Both the position numbers and the translations under genes were made by a program. From the NCBI RefSeq assembly GCF_030406385.1, contig NZ_JAUEPM010000001.1:62001-126000 (forward strand): a DNA stretch of 64,000 nt, read 5' to 3'. Below the pieces are notes generated by a model, which made no database searches, had not been told where the DNA came from, and saw nothing but the letters and a program-made list of their open reading frames with translations. Of the stretch, positions 44,003 through 53,779 are shown in pieces. The number at the start of each line of letters is the position of its first letter. Position 1 is the first letter of the stretch. The stretch comes from Microbacterium oryzae. Its GTDB lineage: Bacteria > Actinomycetota > Actinomycetes > Actinomycetales > Microbacteriaceae.

Positions 44003-47000
44003 ATGGCCTTGTTCTCGTTGCTCAAGGACTTCGGCGTCCTGGAGGGCGTCGTCATCCCGGCGCCCGTCGCGGCACTGCTGGAGGGCCTCGATCCGACACC
44101 CTCCCCCGTCGGGCCCCTGCCGGCGTCCGGCATCGGCACCACCAACGTGGCGCTCCCCATCGCTCTCGGCGCCGCACTGCCCGCGGGCGCCGCGCTGAGG
44201 TGGACGCTGACTCAAGAGGGCGTCGATGGCGCGAAGCTCACGCTCGCCCTCGCGGGGGTCGACGCGCTGATGCCCGGCCTCACGGTCGCGGCCGTGACGG
44301 ATCAGGGCGCGGGAGCGACCTCACGGCAGGTCTTCACGGCGACCGGCGCACCCCTGCTCCTGAGACTGCAGGGCGCGCTCGCCGTTCACCTCTCCCCGAC
44401 GGGCACCTCGGTCACGCTCGAGCACCTCGCCGTCACCCCGTCAGCGCGAAGTGTCATGCTGCCGGCGGGGTTCGGGCTGACCCTGCCGGTGTCCTTCGCG
44501 ATCGCGGACGACGTCGTGGACCTCGCCGAGATGGTCCTCGTCCTGCCGGCCACGGTGCCGCTGCTCGGCGGACTCCCGCTGCGCACGGCGATCACGGGTG
44601 GCGGCGGCGCGCGCAGCCTCACCGTGTCGGTACCGCCGACGGGTACGGACCCTCGCGTGTCCGGGACGCTGACGTTCCAGCTCCCCGACGACTTCTCGCT
44701 GGCAGACCTCGTGCCGCTCATCGCCGACGTGGCGCTGACGCTGCCGGCCGGGTCCCGTCCGCTCGGCCCCTCCGGCCCGGTTGTTCAGGGCGCGGTCACG
44801 GTTCGTGCGGTCCTCACGCGACCTCCGGCAGCCCCGTCCGAGGTCACCATCGCGGTGACGGCGCAGTCCGACCAGCCCGACGGGCTGGTGTCGGGCGGGG
44901 GAACCGCGCCCGGCGACGTCGCGCTCGGCGTCACGCTCGTGCTCGGCCCGGCGATGGCCGCGCAGCTCGGCGCGATGGGACCTGCCTCGCTCGCCGCCCT
45001 ATACGCCGCCGCATCCGCGCTCGGCAGCACGGTGGCGACCCGCGGCGACTACGCCTTGAACAGCGTCACCCTGCAGGCGGCGCCCGCGGCCGGGGTGCTC
45101 GCGGTCTCCCTCGACGTCTCCGGCGGCATCGGCTTCACGACGATGGACCTCGGGATCGCGAAGATCTCGATGGACGCCGATCGCCCGATGCGCGTCCGCT
45201 GGCGGGGCATCGCCGCGACGATCGACCTCGGCGCGCTCACCGGCGGCGCGGAGGCCGCGAGCGCACTGGACATCGACTTCCGCACGGCGCGCTGCGAGGT
45301 GGTCGACCCCGGCGGCTGGGAGATCACGACGCCCGCCATCCCGAAGGACGTCCTCCAGATCGTGGGGACGCGCTCCGGCAGCGGATCGACCTGGGTCGAG
45401 GTCGACCTGCGCTTCGCCTTGGACCTCGGGCCGGTGAAGATCTCCGGCGCGACCGTGCGCGGCACGTGGGACGGCGGATCGCCGAGCTTCGGCATCCGCG
45501 GCTTCGACGCGCGGCTCGACCTCCCCGGCGTCGTGGTCGGCGGCGGGAGGTTCGAGCTCGGCGGCGATGCGGGGAACGACGGGGTCGCGGTCTCCCTCTG
45601 GGGGACGCTCGTGCCGCTGAACGTCGGCGGCTTCCTCGTGTTCGCCCTGAGGAAGGCGGGCGGCGTCACGCAGTACGCGTTCGGGATGGGGCTCGACCTC
45701 CCCGCCGCGATTCCGCTCGGCCCCACCGGACTCGGCGTCTACTCGATCGCGGCCTCCTTCGGCGCGAACGCCGCGATGACCCCGCTGACTCCTGGGCCCG
45801 GTCAGCCCGCAGATCCGCTGAAGAAGCTGCGTGCCTGGAAGCCGTGGACGGGGCTGGATGTCGCCGACGGCCAGGTGACGATCGGCGCCGGCGTCGTGAT
45901 CGGGACGGTGCCGGACGCCGGGCTCACCTTCAACGCACTCGGCGTGCTCGGCCTCACCGTGCCCGACTTCGCCCTGCGCCTCGGCGTCAACGCGCAGCTC
46001 TTCCAGGCCGAGCGGCAGAGCATGGCCGCCCTCGAAGCCGGCGGCGCCGACGTCGAGCCGGGCACCGGGCTGTCGCTCCTCGGCGGGGTGTCGGCCACGA
46101 GCAGCGAGCTGCTCGTCGGCGTCGAGGGACGGTACCGGGTCCCGTTCGTCGTGGATGTCCGCATCCCCATCGCCGCCCGGTACGCCTTCGGCGACCCGGG
46201 CGCGTGGTACCTCCGGGCGGGAAGCGATGAGGGGATCGGCGTTCATCCCCCGCGCCCGCCCGGCCCGCTGCAGGCGACGGTCTTCCCGGACCTCGCCCCA
46301 CTCGAGACGACGGGCTGGGCGTTCCTCATGGTCAGCGGCGACGGCATCCCGCAGGTCGCCGGGCAGAGCATCTCGCCACAGGGCTTCGCGGTCGCGCTGG
46401 GCGTCGGCTTCTCGAAGACGTTCGGCGTCCGGGGCGTGCTCTGGGCGAGCGTCTCCACGAGCCTCATCGCGGCGATCGGGACGCGGCCGGTCATGGTCTG
46501 GGCGGATGGCCGGCTGTCGGGCGAGGTCGGCATCGGCCCCTTCACGCTGGGAGTCGACGCGCTGCTGCAGGTGCAGATCGGGCCGGACAGCCGCCTCGAC
46601 TTCCACCTCAAGGTCTGCGCGGAGGTCGACCTGTGGTTCACCACCCTCGAGGGCTGCATCGAGCTCGGCGCCCTCGACCCGGCGGCCGCCGCCCCGATCG
46701 ACCCGCGCGCCGAGGACTGGCCATGGCCGCGCGTCGACCTCGCCGACGGCCTCGGGCACCTGCTTCCCGACGCACGACCGCTCCCGCAGAGCCTCGGCGC
46801 AGAAGCACCCGCCGCCGAGCCGGCGCCGGCGGGCCCGTCAGCCCCCGCGAGCTGGTCGACCGCGCCCACCGTCTGGACGGACACCATCCCGCTCCTGACC
46901 TTCCCGATCGCGCCGATCCCCGTCGCCGGGGTGCCCGGAGAGAACGGCGCGATCAATGGAGGCAGGAGCGGCGCCGGCACGACGACGTTCGAGTGGCATC

Positions 47001-49207
47001 TCACCGCCGTGACTCTCGAGCCGGTCGACAAGAACGGTGCGGCGACGGGCGCCGCCGTCGACCTGACGCGGTCGGCGTGGCAGCCCGCCCTCGGCCTCCC
47101 CGCCGGCGCCGCCGCGGTCTCGTCAGCGCGCCAGCTCGCCCTGCTCACACGCGCCCGCTGGCTGCCGTTCGTCCACGCAGGCGAGGATGCGGCAACGGAC
47201 GACGCCCACCGCGGCGCGGTCGGCCTGTGCGGTCTCGCGTTCTCCGCCGGATGGGCCTGGACGTACGGGATCGACGCCCGTCGCGCTTCCGCATCGGGAG
47301 CCTGGCACGTCCCGCGCCGGGATGGCCTCGCCGCCTTCTCCCCGTTCTCCACGTTTGCGCGCGGTGTGGGCTTCCGCATCGAGGCGCCCGCGCGCGAGAC
47401 CAGCTGGGGGCAGTCGAGCGTGGACTGGACGGAGGGTCCAGTCGCCTATGCCGAGGCGCTGACGGTGACGGTGCCCGCGGGCGGAGCGGGCGAGGAGGAG
47501 ACCTTCGCCGGCGCCTTCCGCACACCCTCGCCGAGACGGGTGGCACTGCCCTACGAGGGCGGCGAGACGACCTACCGGATCCTGCTCGACGAGCCGGCCG
47601 ACGCCGGCGACCTCATCCTCGCGGTGCACCTCCTCGGCTATTCGGCGCAGACCGGCGTCGACGGACTGCGCCGGAGCCTCCGCGCGTCGGTCCACACGGA
47701 GGACGGCGGCACCGAGGCGGTCGCCGACGTCCGCCTGGAGCGCTCCCCCGCCCCCGAGGCGACCGACGCCGATGCCGTCGTCGTCCTGGAGCTGCCGCCC
47801 GACCGGCGCGTCATCGCGGTCTCGTGGACCCTGACCTGGGCGGCATCCGTCGATGTCGTCGGCCTGTACGCGTGCAACTCCGCGGATGCCGCCGCGGCGG
47901 CCGCGGCCGACGACGACCGGAAGAGCAGCGCGGCCACGGACGCGACGGAGGCGACGCCCGGCAAGGACGTGAGCACCCTGCGGACGGTCCTCAAGCCTGG
48001 CACCCGCTACCGCCTGTCGGTCGGCCTGGCCTGGACCCGGCTCACGGACGACGGCTCCGGAGAGCCGCCCACGCGAGAGGACGGCACCGGCCGCACGGCG
48101 ACGTGGTTTTTCCGCACCGCGCCCGTCCCGCCCGCCGGCATCGCGCCGCTCACGGTGTGGAAGAGCTCGATCGGCAGCGGACCGCTCGTGTCGTTCACGG
48201 TCGACACGTTCAAGGTGGAGTACCTCGACCGCTACCTCATCGGCTACTCGGTCGCCGACCACGAGCGGTTCGTCTTCACGAAGGACCGGCCATCCGCTCG
48301 TTTCCGCGCGCCGCACGTGCGCGCCCTCGCCGCCACCTACGGCCGGGACCTCGGGCTGCTCCTCAAGCCGACCGATCGCCCCGACCCGCCGCTGTACCGC
48401 AAGCCGGAGATCATCGGGCTCTTCGGCGCGCTCGCGCTGCCGTTCGCCGATCCGATCGCCGCGGCGAGCGCGGCGTACGGATGCCCACTGCCGCCCCGGG
48501 AGGCGGAGACGGCGTGGCCGAACGTCCTGCAGCCGAGCACGCCCTACGACCTCTCGGTCGCGCTTCCTCCGAAGCGGAAGCGGGCGACCGCGGCGAGCGC
48601 GCAGCTGCGCGGGATCACGTTCGTCACGAGCGCGTTCGCGGGGCCCGCCGAGCTGGTCGCCTCCCTCGGCTTCACGCGCTCGACCGCGGCGAGCAGGATC
48701 GCCGCGGCTGCGGCGTCCGGGCATCTGCCGGTGACGTCCGCGGCTCCCCTCGCCGAGGGTCTGAGCGCGGACGACGACGCCTTCGAGGCGGCGATCTCGG
48801 CGCTGGGGCTCCCGCCGCTGCGCATCCCCGACCCGAGCGCGACCGGCGCGCCCCCGCCAGGTCGCAGCAGCCTGCTGTGGGAGAAGCTCTCCGACGGCCG
48901 CTGGGCCCTGCGCGGCCTGCTGCTGGAGGCGTCCGAGCCGCTGGTCCGACAGAACGGAGCCCGGATGGACATCCAGGAGGCCGCGTACTCCCGCACGGAT
49001 TCCGTCGCCGTGCCGCTTCCCATCCGCCGCCGGGACCGCACGGGCACCCGCGCGCTCTGGCTCCTGGCCGAGCCGATCGTGCCGGCCGCGCCTCGCACTC
49101 TGCGCGTGCGGGTGACGGACCGGAGCACCGGATTCTGGATGCGGATCACCGTTCCCGTCGCGCCGGTCTTCGCGACGTCGGCGATCGTGGGGAGGAGCCG
49201 ACCGTGA
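44003..49207 (+). CDS. giant beta-rich protein of unknown function (1734 aa)
   Basis: An unusually large protein with no signal peptide or membrane helix. Residues 1-~890 are alternating short strands (for example LGPVKISGATVRGTWDG, VADGQVTIGAGVVIG, LGVNAQLFQAERQS), a pattern of long amphipathic beta-sheets with Gly/Asp turns. A linker near residues 895-950 (AEDWPWPRVDLADG, then Pro/Ala-rich) joins a second half of sandwich-like character, which ends with repeated Ig/FnIII-like strands. A low-complexity DAAAAAAADDDR run sits near residue 1295. ATG 44003 is chosen; the ribosome site is weak. The next gene starts in its stop (GTGA). No family is recognised; the repeat pattern recalls DUF6603-type large proteins. 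Confidence 0.75.
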   Translation: MALFSLLKDFGVLEGVVIPAPVAALLEGLDPTPSPVGPLPASGIGTTNVALPIALGAALPAGAALRWTLTQEGVDGAKLTLALAGVDALMPGLTVAAVTDQGAGATSRQVFTATGAPLLLRLQGALAVHLSPTGTSVTLEHLAVTPSARSVMLPAGFGLTLPVSFAIADDVVDLAEMVLVLPATVPLLGGLPLRTAITGGGGARSLTVSVPPTGTDPRVSGTLTFQLPDDFSLADLVPLIADVALTLPAGSRPLGPSGPVVQGAVTVRAVLTRPPAAPSEVTIAVTAQSDQPDGLVSGGGTAPGDVALGVTLVLGPAMAAQLGAMGPASLAALYAAASALGSTVATRGDYALNSVTLQAAPAAGVLAVSLDVSGGIGFTTMDLGIAKISMDADRPMRVRWRGIAATIDLGALTGGAEAASALDIDFRTARCEVVDPGGWEITTPAIPKDVLQIVGTRSGSGSTWVEVDLRFALDLGPVKISGATVRGTWDGGSPSFGIRGFDARLDLPGVVVGGGRFELGGDAGNDGVAVSLWGTLVPLNVGGFLVFALRKAGGVTQYAFGMGLDLPAAIPLGPTGLGVYSIAASFGANAAMTPLTPGPGQPADPLKKLRAWKPWTGLDVADGQVTIGAGVVIGTVPDAGLTFNALGVLGLTVPDFALRLGVNAQLFQAERQSMAALEAGGADVEPGTGLSLLGGVSATSSELLVGVEGRYRVPFVVDVRIPIAARYAFGDPGAWYLRAGSDEGIGVHPPRPPGPLQATVFPDLAPLETTGWAFLMVSGDGIPQVAGQSISPQGFAVALGVGFSKTFGVRGVLWASVSTSLIAAIGTRPVMVWADGRLSGEVGIGPFTLGVDALLQVQIGPDSRLDFHLKVCAEVDLWFTTLEGCIELGALDPAAAAPIDPRAEDWPWPRVDLADGLGHLLPDARPLPQSLGAEAPAAEPAPAGPSAPASWSTAPTVWTDTIPLLTFPIAPIPVAGVPGENGAINGGRSGAGTTTFEWHLTAVTLEPVDKNGAATGAAVDLTRSAWQPALGLPAGAAAVSSARQLALLTRARWLPFVHAGEDAATDDAHRGAVGLCGLAFSAGWAWTYGIDARRASASGAWHVPRRDGLAAFSPFSTFARGVGFRIEAPARETSWGQSSVDWTEGPVAYAEALTVTVPAGGAGEEETFAGAFRTPSPRRVALPYEGGETTYRILLDEPADAGDLILAVHLLGYSAQTGVDGLRRSLRASVHTEDGGTEAVADVRLERSPAPEATDADAVVVLELPPDRRVIAVSWTLTWAASVDVVGLYACNSADAAAAAAADDDRKSSAATDATEATPGKDVSTLRTVLKPGTRYRLSVGLAWTRLTDDGSGEPPTREDGTGRTATWFFRTAPVPPAGIAPLTVWKSSIGSGPLVSFTVDTFKVEYLDRYLIGYSVADHERFVFTKDRPSARFRAPHVRALAATYGRDLGLLLKPTDRPDPPLYRKPEIIGLFGALALPFADPIAAASAAYGCPLPPREAETAWPNVLQPSTPYDLSVALPPKRKRATAASAQLRGITFVTSAFAGPAELVASLGFTRSTAASRIAAAAASGHLPVTSAAPLAEGLSADDDAFEAAISALGLPPLRIPDPSATGAPPPGRSSLLWEKLSDGRWALRGLLLEASEPLVRQNGARMDIQEAAYSRTDSVAVPLPIRRRDRTGTRALWLLAEPIVPAAPRTLRVRVTDRSTGFWMRITVPVAPVFATSAIVGRSRP

Positions 49208-52200
49208 GCAGTTCCCTCGCCCGCCACGATGAGGGGTACGCCGAGGCCGCGCTCATCCGCCATGGCCAGCCGATCCCGAGCGACGAGCGCGTCCCGGAGG
49301 GCGTGCACTGGCGCATCATCCCGCCGCCCGGGATCCTCCCCGCCGGTCCGGTCGTCGTCTGCGACTCCCCGATCGACGGCACCGGATCCCGCGAGGTGCG
49401 CTCGGATCGCGACACGGCCGGCCCCTGGCACGTCGACGAGGACCACGACCTGCTCCTCACCGTCGACAGCGCGCCCGATCAGATGACGGGATGGCTCGGC
49501 ATCCAGGCCGAGGGCCGCCTGCGCATCGCCGTCATCGCCGAGCGGACGGCCTCGAACGGCGAGTACATCGAGATCACGGCCCGCGACATGCCTCCCGACC
49601 AGGGCGAGTGCGTTGTCGCCGCGAGCGACATCTCGCGGGTCCGGGTGACCGGCCGCGGCACCGTCATCGAGGTGTGGGCGAGCTCCGTCCCGCGTGAGCG
49701 CGACTGGGCTGGCGAAGTCCTTGACGTCGCCGCGCTGGACCCGGACGCCGCAGACGCGATGGGCGGCGCCTACGCCCCGCTGAACGTCGCGCTCGAACCA
49801 GCTCGAGAGAGGGTGCTGCGCGCCGCCCCCGACCGGCCGGTGCCCTACGCGCCGCGTCAGCCCTGGCCGGAGTACACCGTCGACGACGAGGTCGCCCGCG
49901 TCAGCCGGCTGGTGGACGAGGAGGACACGATCCGGGGGTGGCTCCGGCTGGCGGGCGAGGGCATCCTGGCGGGACGCCGCGGCGAGGTGGTGCAGGAGGT
50001 CGGCGGCGCGCAGGCGCTGCGCTATCCCGTCGCCTCCGCGCTCGGCGTGGCCGCGGCCGATCCCGGCGTGGCGCGGTGGCTCGCCCGGCAGGGGATGTTC
50101 GTCGACAGCCCTCGCGGATGGAACCGGGGGCCGGCGATGGCCGTCGCGCTCGTGCCGATGATCGTCCTCCGTGCGCCCGTCTTCGTCCGTCCGGCACCCG
50201 GTCTCGAGGAGATCTACGAGTCGCAGGTCCCCGGAGCGCTGGGCGAGCTGCGCGCGCGGGCCGCGGACATCCCACGACCGCCCGAGTACCGGCCCGGTCG
50301 TTTCGGGCGCGACGACCCCTTCGACCCGTTCGGCGGCGGCGGCGGGAACCGGCTGCTGCGGCCGCGCTGGGTCGTCGACCTCGTTCAGCTGCCGATGCCC
50401 CTCACCCTCGACGGATCCCCCGCGCTTCCTCCGGCCCCCTCCCCGGCGCTGTCGGGCCCGGCCACGTGGACGCTCGCGGAGCCGGTCGACGCCACGCCCC
50501 AGCGCACGGACGCGCGGGAGCAGAGGGTCGCCCTGCGCGGGGTCGCGCCGTTCGGCCCCGTCTCGTTCGTGCAGATCCCTCCGGACCCTGGCGGCCCCGA
50601 CCGCGTCACAATGCACGACCGCGTGTCTGACGACGTCGCCCGTCCCCTCCTGGCGGGATGGCCGCAGCCGACGACCCTTGGCGCGCCACCCGTGACGGAT
50701 CCGGTGCTCCGCGGGCGCGTGCCCGTCGCCACGCCCGCCGATGCGCGGACCGTGGAGTGGGAGGTGCAGCTCGGCGACTGGATCGGACGCTGGGGAGAGC
50801 CCGGACGCGTCGTCGCCGAGCCGCCCCTGCCCGCTCCGCCGGTTCCCCCCGTGCTCCGCGCGACCTTCGTCCGTCTTCCGGCGACCGGCACCGCACCCGC
50901 GTCACCGGGGACCATCCACGTCGAGCTGGTTGTCTCGCCGGCGACGGCGCCCGGGGCGCTCCCACTCGGCGCCGTGCATCTGCGGATCGACGGCGCGGAC
51001 ATCCCCCTCGCGACGCCGGACGTGACGACCGCCCACGCGACGGTGACGCACGACCATCCGGCGCCGCCGACGGTGCCCGGACAGGATCGCGTCGTGCGCA
51101 TCGAGGCCTGGGTGACGGATGCCGCGGGCACCTCCTCGGCCGCGCCGAACCCGGCCGTCGATGTCCACGCGGCCGACGCGCGGGCGCTTCCCGTGCCCTC
51201 CGTCTCGCCGCGGCTCGTGATGACGGGCCGCGCGGGTCCGGCACCCGACGTCGCGGTGCGACTGAGTGTGCGAGCCGCGCCGGGGGCCGCGTTCTACCGC
51301 TTCTACACCGCCCCCGAGCAGGTGGTCCGCGCCGCCGTCGGCCTCGCCTCCAGCGGATTCCGCTCGGATTCGCGGCCGGCGCGCGCGGCGGCGCTCCTGG
51401 CCGCCGCCGCCCGCCCGCCTCGGAAGGGGTTCACGCTCGCGGCGACCGCCGAGGTCGTCGGCGGCGTCGCCACCGGCGCGCTCGCCATCCCGAGCGTCAC
51501 GACCGACCTCGTGCTCGTGCGCGCGGTGCCCGTCACCGGCGTCGTCGACGCGTACGGGAAGAAGGCCGAGGGCGTCGAGGCCGACGTCGCCGCCGCCGTG
51601 CCCACGTACCTCGCCGTCCCGACCGCCGACGTCCCTCCCCTGCCGCGCCTCACCGCCGAGGTGATCGCGGACGGCGCCGCCCGGGAGGTGGCGGTGACCG
51701 TGACGACGTCGGGCGTCCCCTCCTCGGTCCTTCGTCGGCTGCCGGGGGTGATCGAGGCCCGGCTCGTCGAGGCGATCGACCGCACCGATCCGCACTACTG
51801 GCCGCAGGTCACGACGGTCCCTCTGACCGCGCATCCGGACGGGTCGCACACCGCCACCGCGCGGATCCCCGTCCCGACCTGGGCGCGCGTGCGGCTCGCC
51901 GCGTCCGTGCGCTTCGCCGCTGAGGGCACGACCGTCCCGGGCGCGGACATCGTCGTCGATCCGGACCTCGCCAGCGCCGCGCCGCAGCCCGACGCGGTGA
52001 TCTCCCCGTGGGGTCCGCTGTCGGCGCCGATCTCGGTCGACGTCGACGGTCCGGAGCCCGCCGTCACCTCGGCGCCGGATGCGTCGGGCACCGCCGTCAC
52101 GGTGACGGGCCTCCCGCTCACCGCCGCGGGCAGCAGCCCGTTCACGGCCGTGCTGTATCTCGCCGACCCGTCCGGAGCGCTCATGGAGTCGTCTCGCCAC

Positions 52201-52311
52201 CGCTCCGTCACCGGCGAGGCGGCGTCGTTCACGGTCGCCCCGGCGGGCGCGGCCGCGGTCGTCCTCGTCGATCCGTTCGGCCGACCGCGGGCTGCTGTGC
52301 GGATCGACTGA
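49204..52311 (+). CDS. large beta-rich protein of unknown function (1035 aa)
   Basis: A 1035-residue protein, translationally coupled to the 1734-aa gene (GTGA). The N-terminal 200 residues have strands such as VHWRIIPPPGILPAGPVVVC and LGIQAEGRLRIAVIAERT. A Gly-rich hinge FGGGGGNR lies near residue 375, followed by LLRPRWVVDLVQLPMPLTL. From about residue 550 to the end there are several Ig/FnIII-like units (VRLSVRAAPGAAFYRFYTAP, RLVEAIDRTDPHYWPQVTT). No signal peptide, enzyme motif or membrane helix is seen. It resembles no family I can name. Confidence 0.72.
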   Translation: MSSSLARHDEGYAEAALIRHGQPIPSDERVPEGVHWRIIPPPGILPAGPVVVCDSPIDGTGSREVRSDRDTAGPWHVDEDHDLLLTVDSAPDQMTGWLGIQAEGRLRIAVIAERTASNGEYIEITARDMPPDQGECVVAASDISRVRVTGRGTVIEVWASSVPRERDWAGEVLDVAALDPDAADAMGGAYAPLNVALEPARERVLRAAPDRPVPYAPRQPWPEYTVDDEVARVSRLVDEEDTIRGWLRLAGEGILAGRRGEVVQEVGGAQALRYPVASALGVAAADPGVARWLARQGMFVDSPRGWNRGPAMAVALVPMIVLRAPVFVRPAPGLEEIYESQVPGALGELRARAADIPRPPEYRPGRFGRDDPFDPFGGGGGNRLLRPRWVVDLVQLPMPLTLDGSPALPPAPSPALSGPATWTLAEPVDATPQRTDAREQRVALRGVAPFGPVSFVQIPPDPGGPDRVTMHDRVSDDVARPLLAGWPQPTTLGAPPVTDPVLRGRVPVATPADARTVEWEVQLGDWIGRWGEPGRVVAEPPLPAPPVPPVLRATFVRLPATGTAPASPGTIHVELVVSPATAPGALPLGAVHLRIDGADIPLATPDVTTAHATVTHDHPAPPTVPGQDRVVRIEAWVTDAAGTSSAAPNPAVDVHAADARALPVPSVSPRLVMTGRAGPAPDVAVRLSVRAAPGAAFYRFYTAPEQVVRAAVGLASSGFRSDSRPARAAALLAAAARPPRKGFTLAATAEVVGGVATGALAIPSVTTDLVLVRAVPVTGVVDAYGKKAEGVEADVAAAVPTYLAVPTADVPPLPRLTAEVIADGAAREVAVTVTTSGVPSSVLRRLPGVIEARLVEAIDRTDPHYWPQVTTVPLTAHPDGSHTATARIPVPTWARVRLAASVRFAAEGTTVPGADIVVDPDLASAAPQPDAVISPWGPLSAPISVDVDGPEPAVTSAPDASGTAVTVTGLPLTAAGSSPFTAVLYLADPSGALMESSRHRSVTGEAASFTVAPAGAAAVVLVDPFGRPRAAVRID

Positions 52312-52372
52312 TCATGCCCGCCTTTTCGACACCCACGAGAGCCGACGGCTGTCGGCAAGGAGGATGATTCCC

Positions 52373-53194
52373 ATGGGACTCACATCCCGTCTGTTCACCG
52401 ATCCCCCGGATCCGCGCTTGGACGCGTGTCTTGTCGACGACGCCGCCCACATCTTCCAGGGCGCGGACGGCTCCCACGTGGCCTGCATCCAGATCGCGCT
52501 GAGCCTGCTCAGCGATGGCCAGGTGTTCCTCGTCATCGACGGGGTGTTCGGTGATCAGACCTCGCAGGCCGTGTTCGATTTCAAGGATGAGCGGGGCATC
52601 CTGGCACCCGGAGAGGTCGTTCCGAATCGCATCGTCGGAAAGGGCACGATCAAGGCGCTCGATGAGGAGATGGAGGTCTTCGAGAATCAGTCCGTTGCGA
52701 CGGACGAGTTGGTGGCGTCGACCGTGCTCGGCGCGCCGCACGATCACTCGCTCTGTCCGACATCCGGGTTCTCGGCTCCCGGTTCCGGAGGCCGCGTGAA
52801 TCACTTCGGCACGCCCGTGAATCCGCTGCCGGGCCGGAGCATCAACATCTCCGGCGAGCATGAGACCGACTATCTCGGATTCGAGGACTTCACCACGGGC
52901 ATGGTGCTGGGTCCGCCCCGTCCACTCACCTCCATCATCCCGGACCACACCATCCAGAACATCTGCCTTCGCGACAGTCCCTTCTCGATGGACGGATCGG
53001 CGGATGCCGCGCGTGATGAGATCCTGCGCATCGCCGCACCCGACTGCCGACTGACCTTCTGCGGTGACGTGCCGCAGTACCGGCCTCAGCTGCTCTCACT
53101 CGGGGTGGTGCACCAGCACATGGTCCTGGCCGATCCTCGCTTCACCAACCCCGCGACGGCGACGGCCGAGGTCCTGATCATCGCGATCCCGTGA
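52373..53194 (+). CDS. peptidoglycan-binding-like domain protein
   Basis: A 273-residue protein. Residues ~36-76 (ACIQIALSLLSDG, IDGVFGDQTSQAVFDFKDE) fit the PG_binding_1 pattern: a Leu-rich helix, DG-x-FG, then T-x2-AV-x-F. The C-terminal 170 residues are unassigned (GRSINISGEHETDYLGFEDF; LRIAAPDCRLTFCGDVPQ). The ATG at 52373 follows AAGGAGG at 9 nt; ATG 52364 is too close. No signal peptide is evident. Codon use looks less GC-biased than its neighbours. It is third in the 44003 operon, 61 nt downstream, and ends before a terminator. Confidence 0.72.
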   Translation: MGLTSRLFTDPPDPRLDACLVDDAAHIFQGADGSHVACIQIALSLLSDGQVFLVIDGVFGDQTSQAVFDFKDERGILAPGEVVPNRIVGKGTIKALDEEMEVFENQSVATDELVASTVLGAPHDHSLCPTSGFSAPGSGGRVNHFGTPVNPLPGRSINISGEHETDYLGFEDFTTGMVLGPPRPLTSIIPDHTIQNICLRDSPFSMDGSADAARDEILRIAAPDCRLTFCGDVPQYRPQLLSLGVVHQHMVLADPRFTNPATATAEVLIIAIP

Positions 53195-53233
53195 CAGCTT
53201 TCAGGATCGCGCAGAAAGCCCGGGAAATGGAAA

Positions 53234-53255
53234 AACCCCCGCCGAAGCGGGGGTT
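53234..53255. terminator. bidirectional hairpin terminator
   Basis: AACCCCCGC / GCGGGGGTT with a CGAA loop, preceded by AAAAA on the + strand and followed by CTT. It can end both the 52373 gene (+) and the tRNA-Ala gene (-), which lies 2 nt beyond it. Confidence 0.85.
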
Positions 53256-53260
53256 CTTGG

Positions 53261-53333
53261 TGGACCTGAGGGGACTCGAACCCCTGACCCCCTGCATGCC
53301 ATGCAGGTGCGCTACCAGCTGCGCCACAGGCCC
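53261..53333 (-). tRNA. tRNA-Ala (anticodon GGC)
   Basis: The reverse strand folds as a full cloverleaf of 73 nt: acceptor GGGCCTG / CAGGTCC with one G-U pair, anticodon stem CCTGC / GCAGG with loop ATGGCAT and anticodon GGC, and the TPsiC arm GGGGTTCGAGTCCCC. The discriminator is A73. CCA is encoded at 53258-53260. It decodes GCC (and GCU) alanine codons, the main Ala codon class in this GC-rich genome. Confidence 0.95.
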
Positions 53334-53369
53334 AGATGCTGTCCGGTAGAAGCCCCGGACAACTCCTTT

Positions 53370-53398
53370 AGCTTACACGACCGTGTGGGAGCGGTGAA
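53370..53398 (-). promoter_or_regulatory. candidate promoter of tRNA-Ala
   Basis: On the reverse strand TTCACC (-35) and TAAGCT (-10) are separated by 17 nt, about 37 nt upstream of the tRNA. The -10 is a poor match. It lies just past the rsfS stop, so the tRNA may also be read from the rsfS operon. Confidence 0.4.
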
Positions 53399-53404
53399 AT
53401 CCGC

Positions 53405-53779
53405 TCACTCCGCCGGGCGCGTCGCGGGAAGATCGATCGGAACGACCGGGCAGTCCTTCCACAGGCGCTCGAGCGCGTAGAACGACCGCTCCTCCTGGTG
53501 GAAGACGTGCGCGACGAGGTCGCCGAAGTCGAGCAGGATCCAGCGCGCCTCCGCTCGGCCTTCACGGCGCAGGCACTTGTGACCGGCTTCGAGGAGCTTC
53601 TCCTCGATTTCGTCGGCGATGGCGGCGACGTTGCGCTCGCTGCGCCCCGTCGCCATGAGGAAGATGTCCACGAGCGGCAGCGGCTCGGAGACGTCGAGCG
53701 CCACCTGATCCTCTGCGCCCTTGCCATCGGCCGCGGCTGCGGCGATCTGCAGCATGTCGATGGACGACTGTGTTGCCAT
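53405..53779 (-). CDS. rsfS: ribosome silencing factor RsfS
   Basis: A 124-residue RsfS (Iojap/DUF143) protein. Key elements are IAAAAADGKGAEDQVALDVSE at the N-terminus, LVDIFLMATGRSERNVAAIAD and WILLDFGDLVAHVFHQEERS, the family signature. RsfS binds L14 of the large subunit and blocks joining when nutrients are low. Its ATG (53779) overlaps the stop of the upstream gene by one base (TAATG). The cluster nadD-gene-rsfS is conserved in this clade. Confidence 0.93.
   Translation of the reverse strand: MATQSSIDMLQIAAAAADGKGAEDQVALDVSEPLPLVDIFLMATGRSERNVAAIADEIEEKLLEAGHKCLRREGRAEARWILLDFGDLVAHVFHQEERSFYALERLWKDCPVVPIDLPATRPAE

Noticed and set aside
44003..53194. Contractile injection system (eCIS) locus
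   Set aside because: No sheath, tube, baseplate or AAA ATPase gene in the window; only the large accessory-like proteins.
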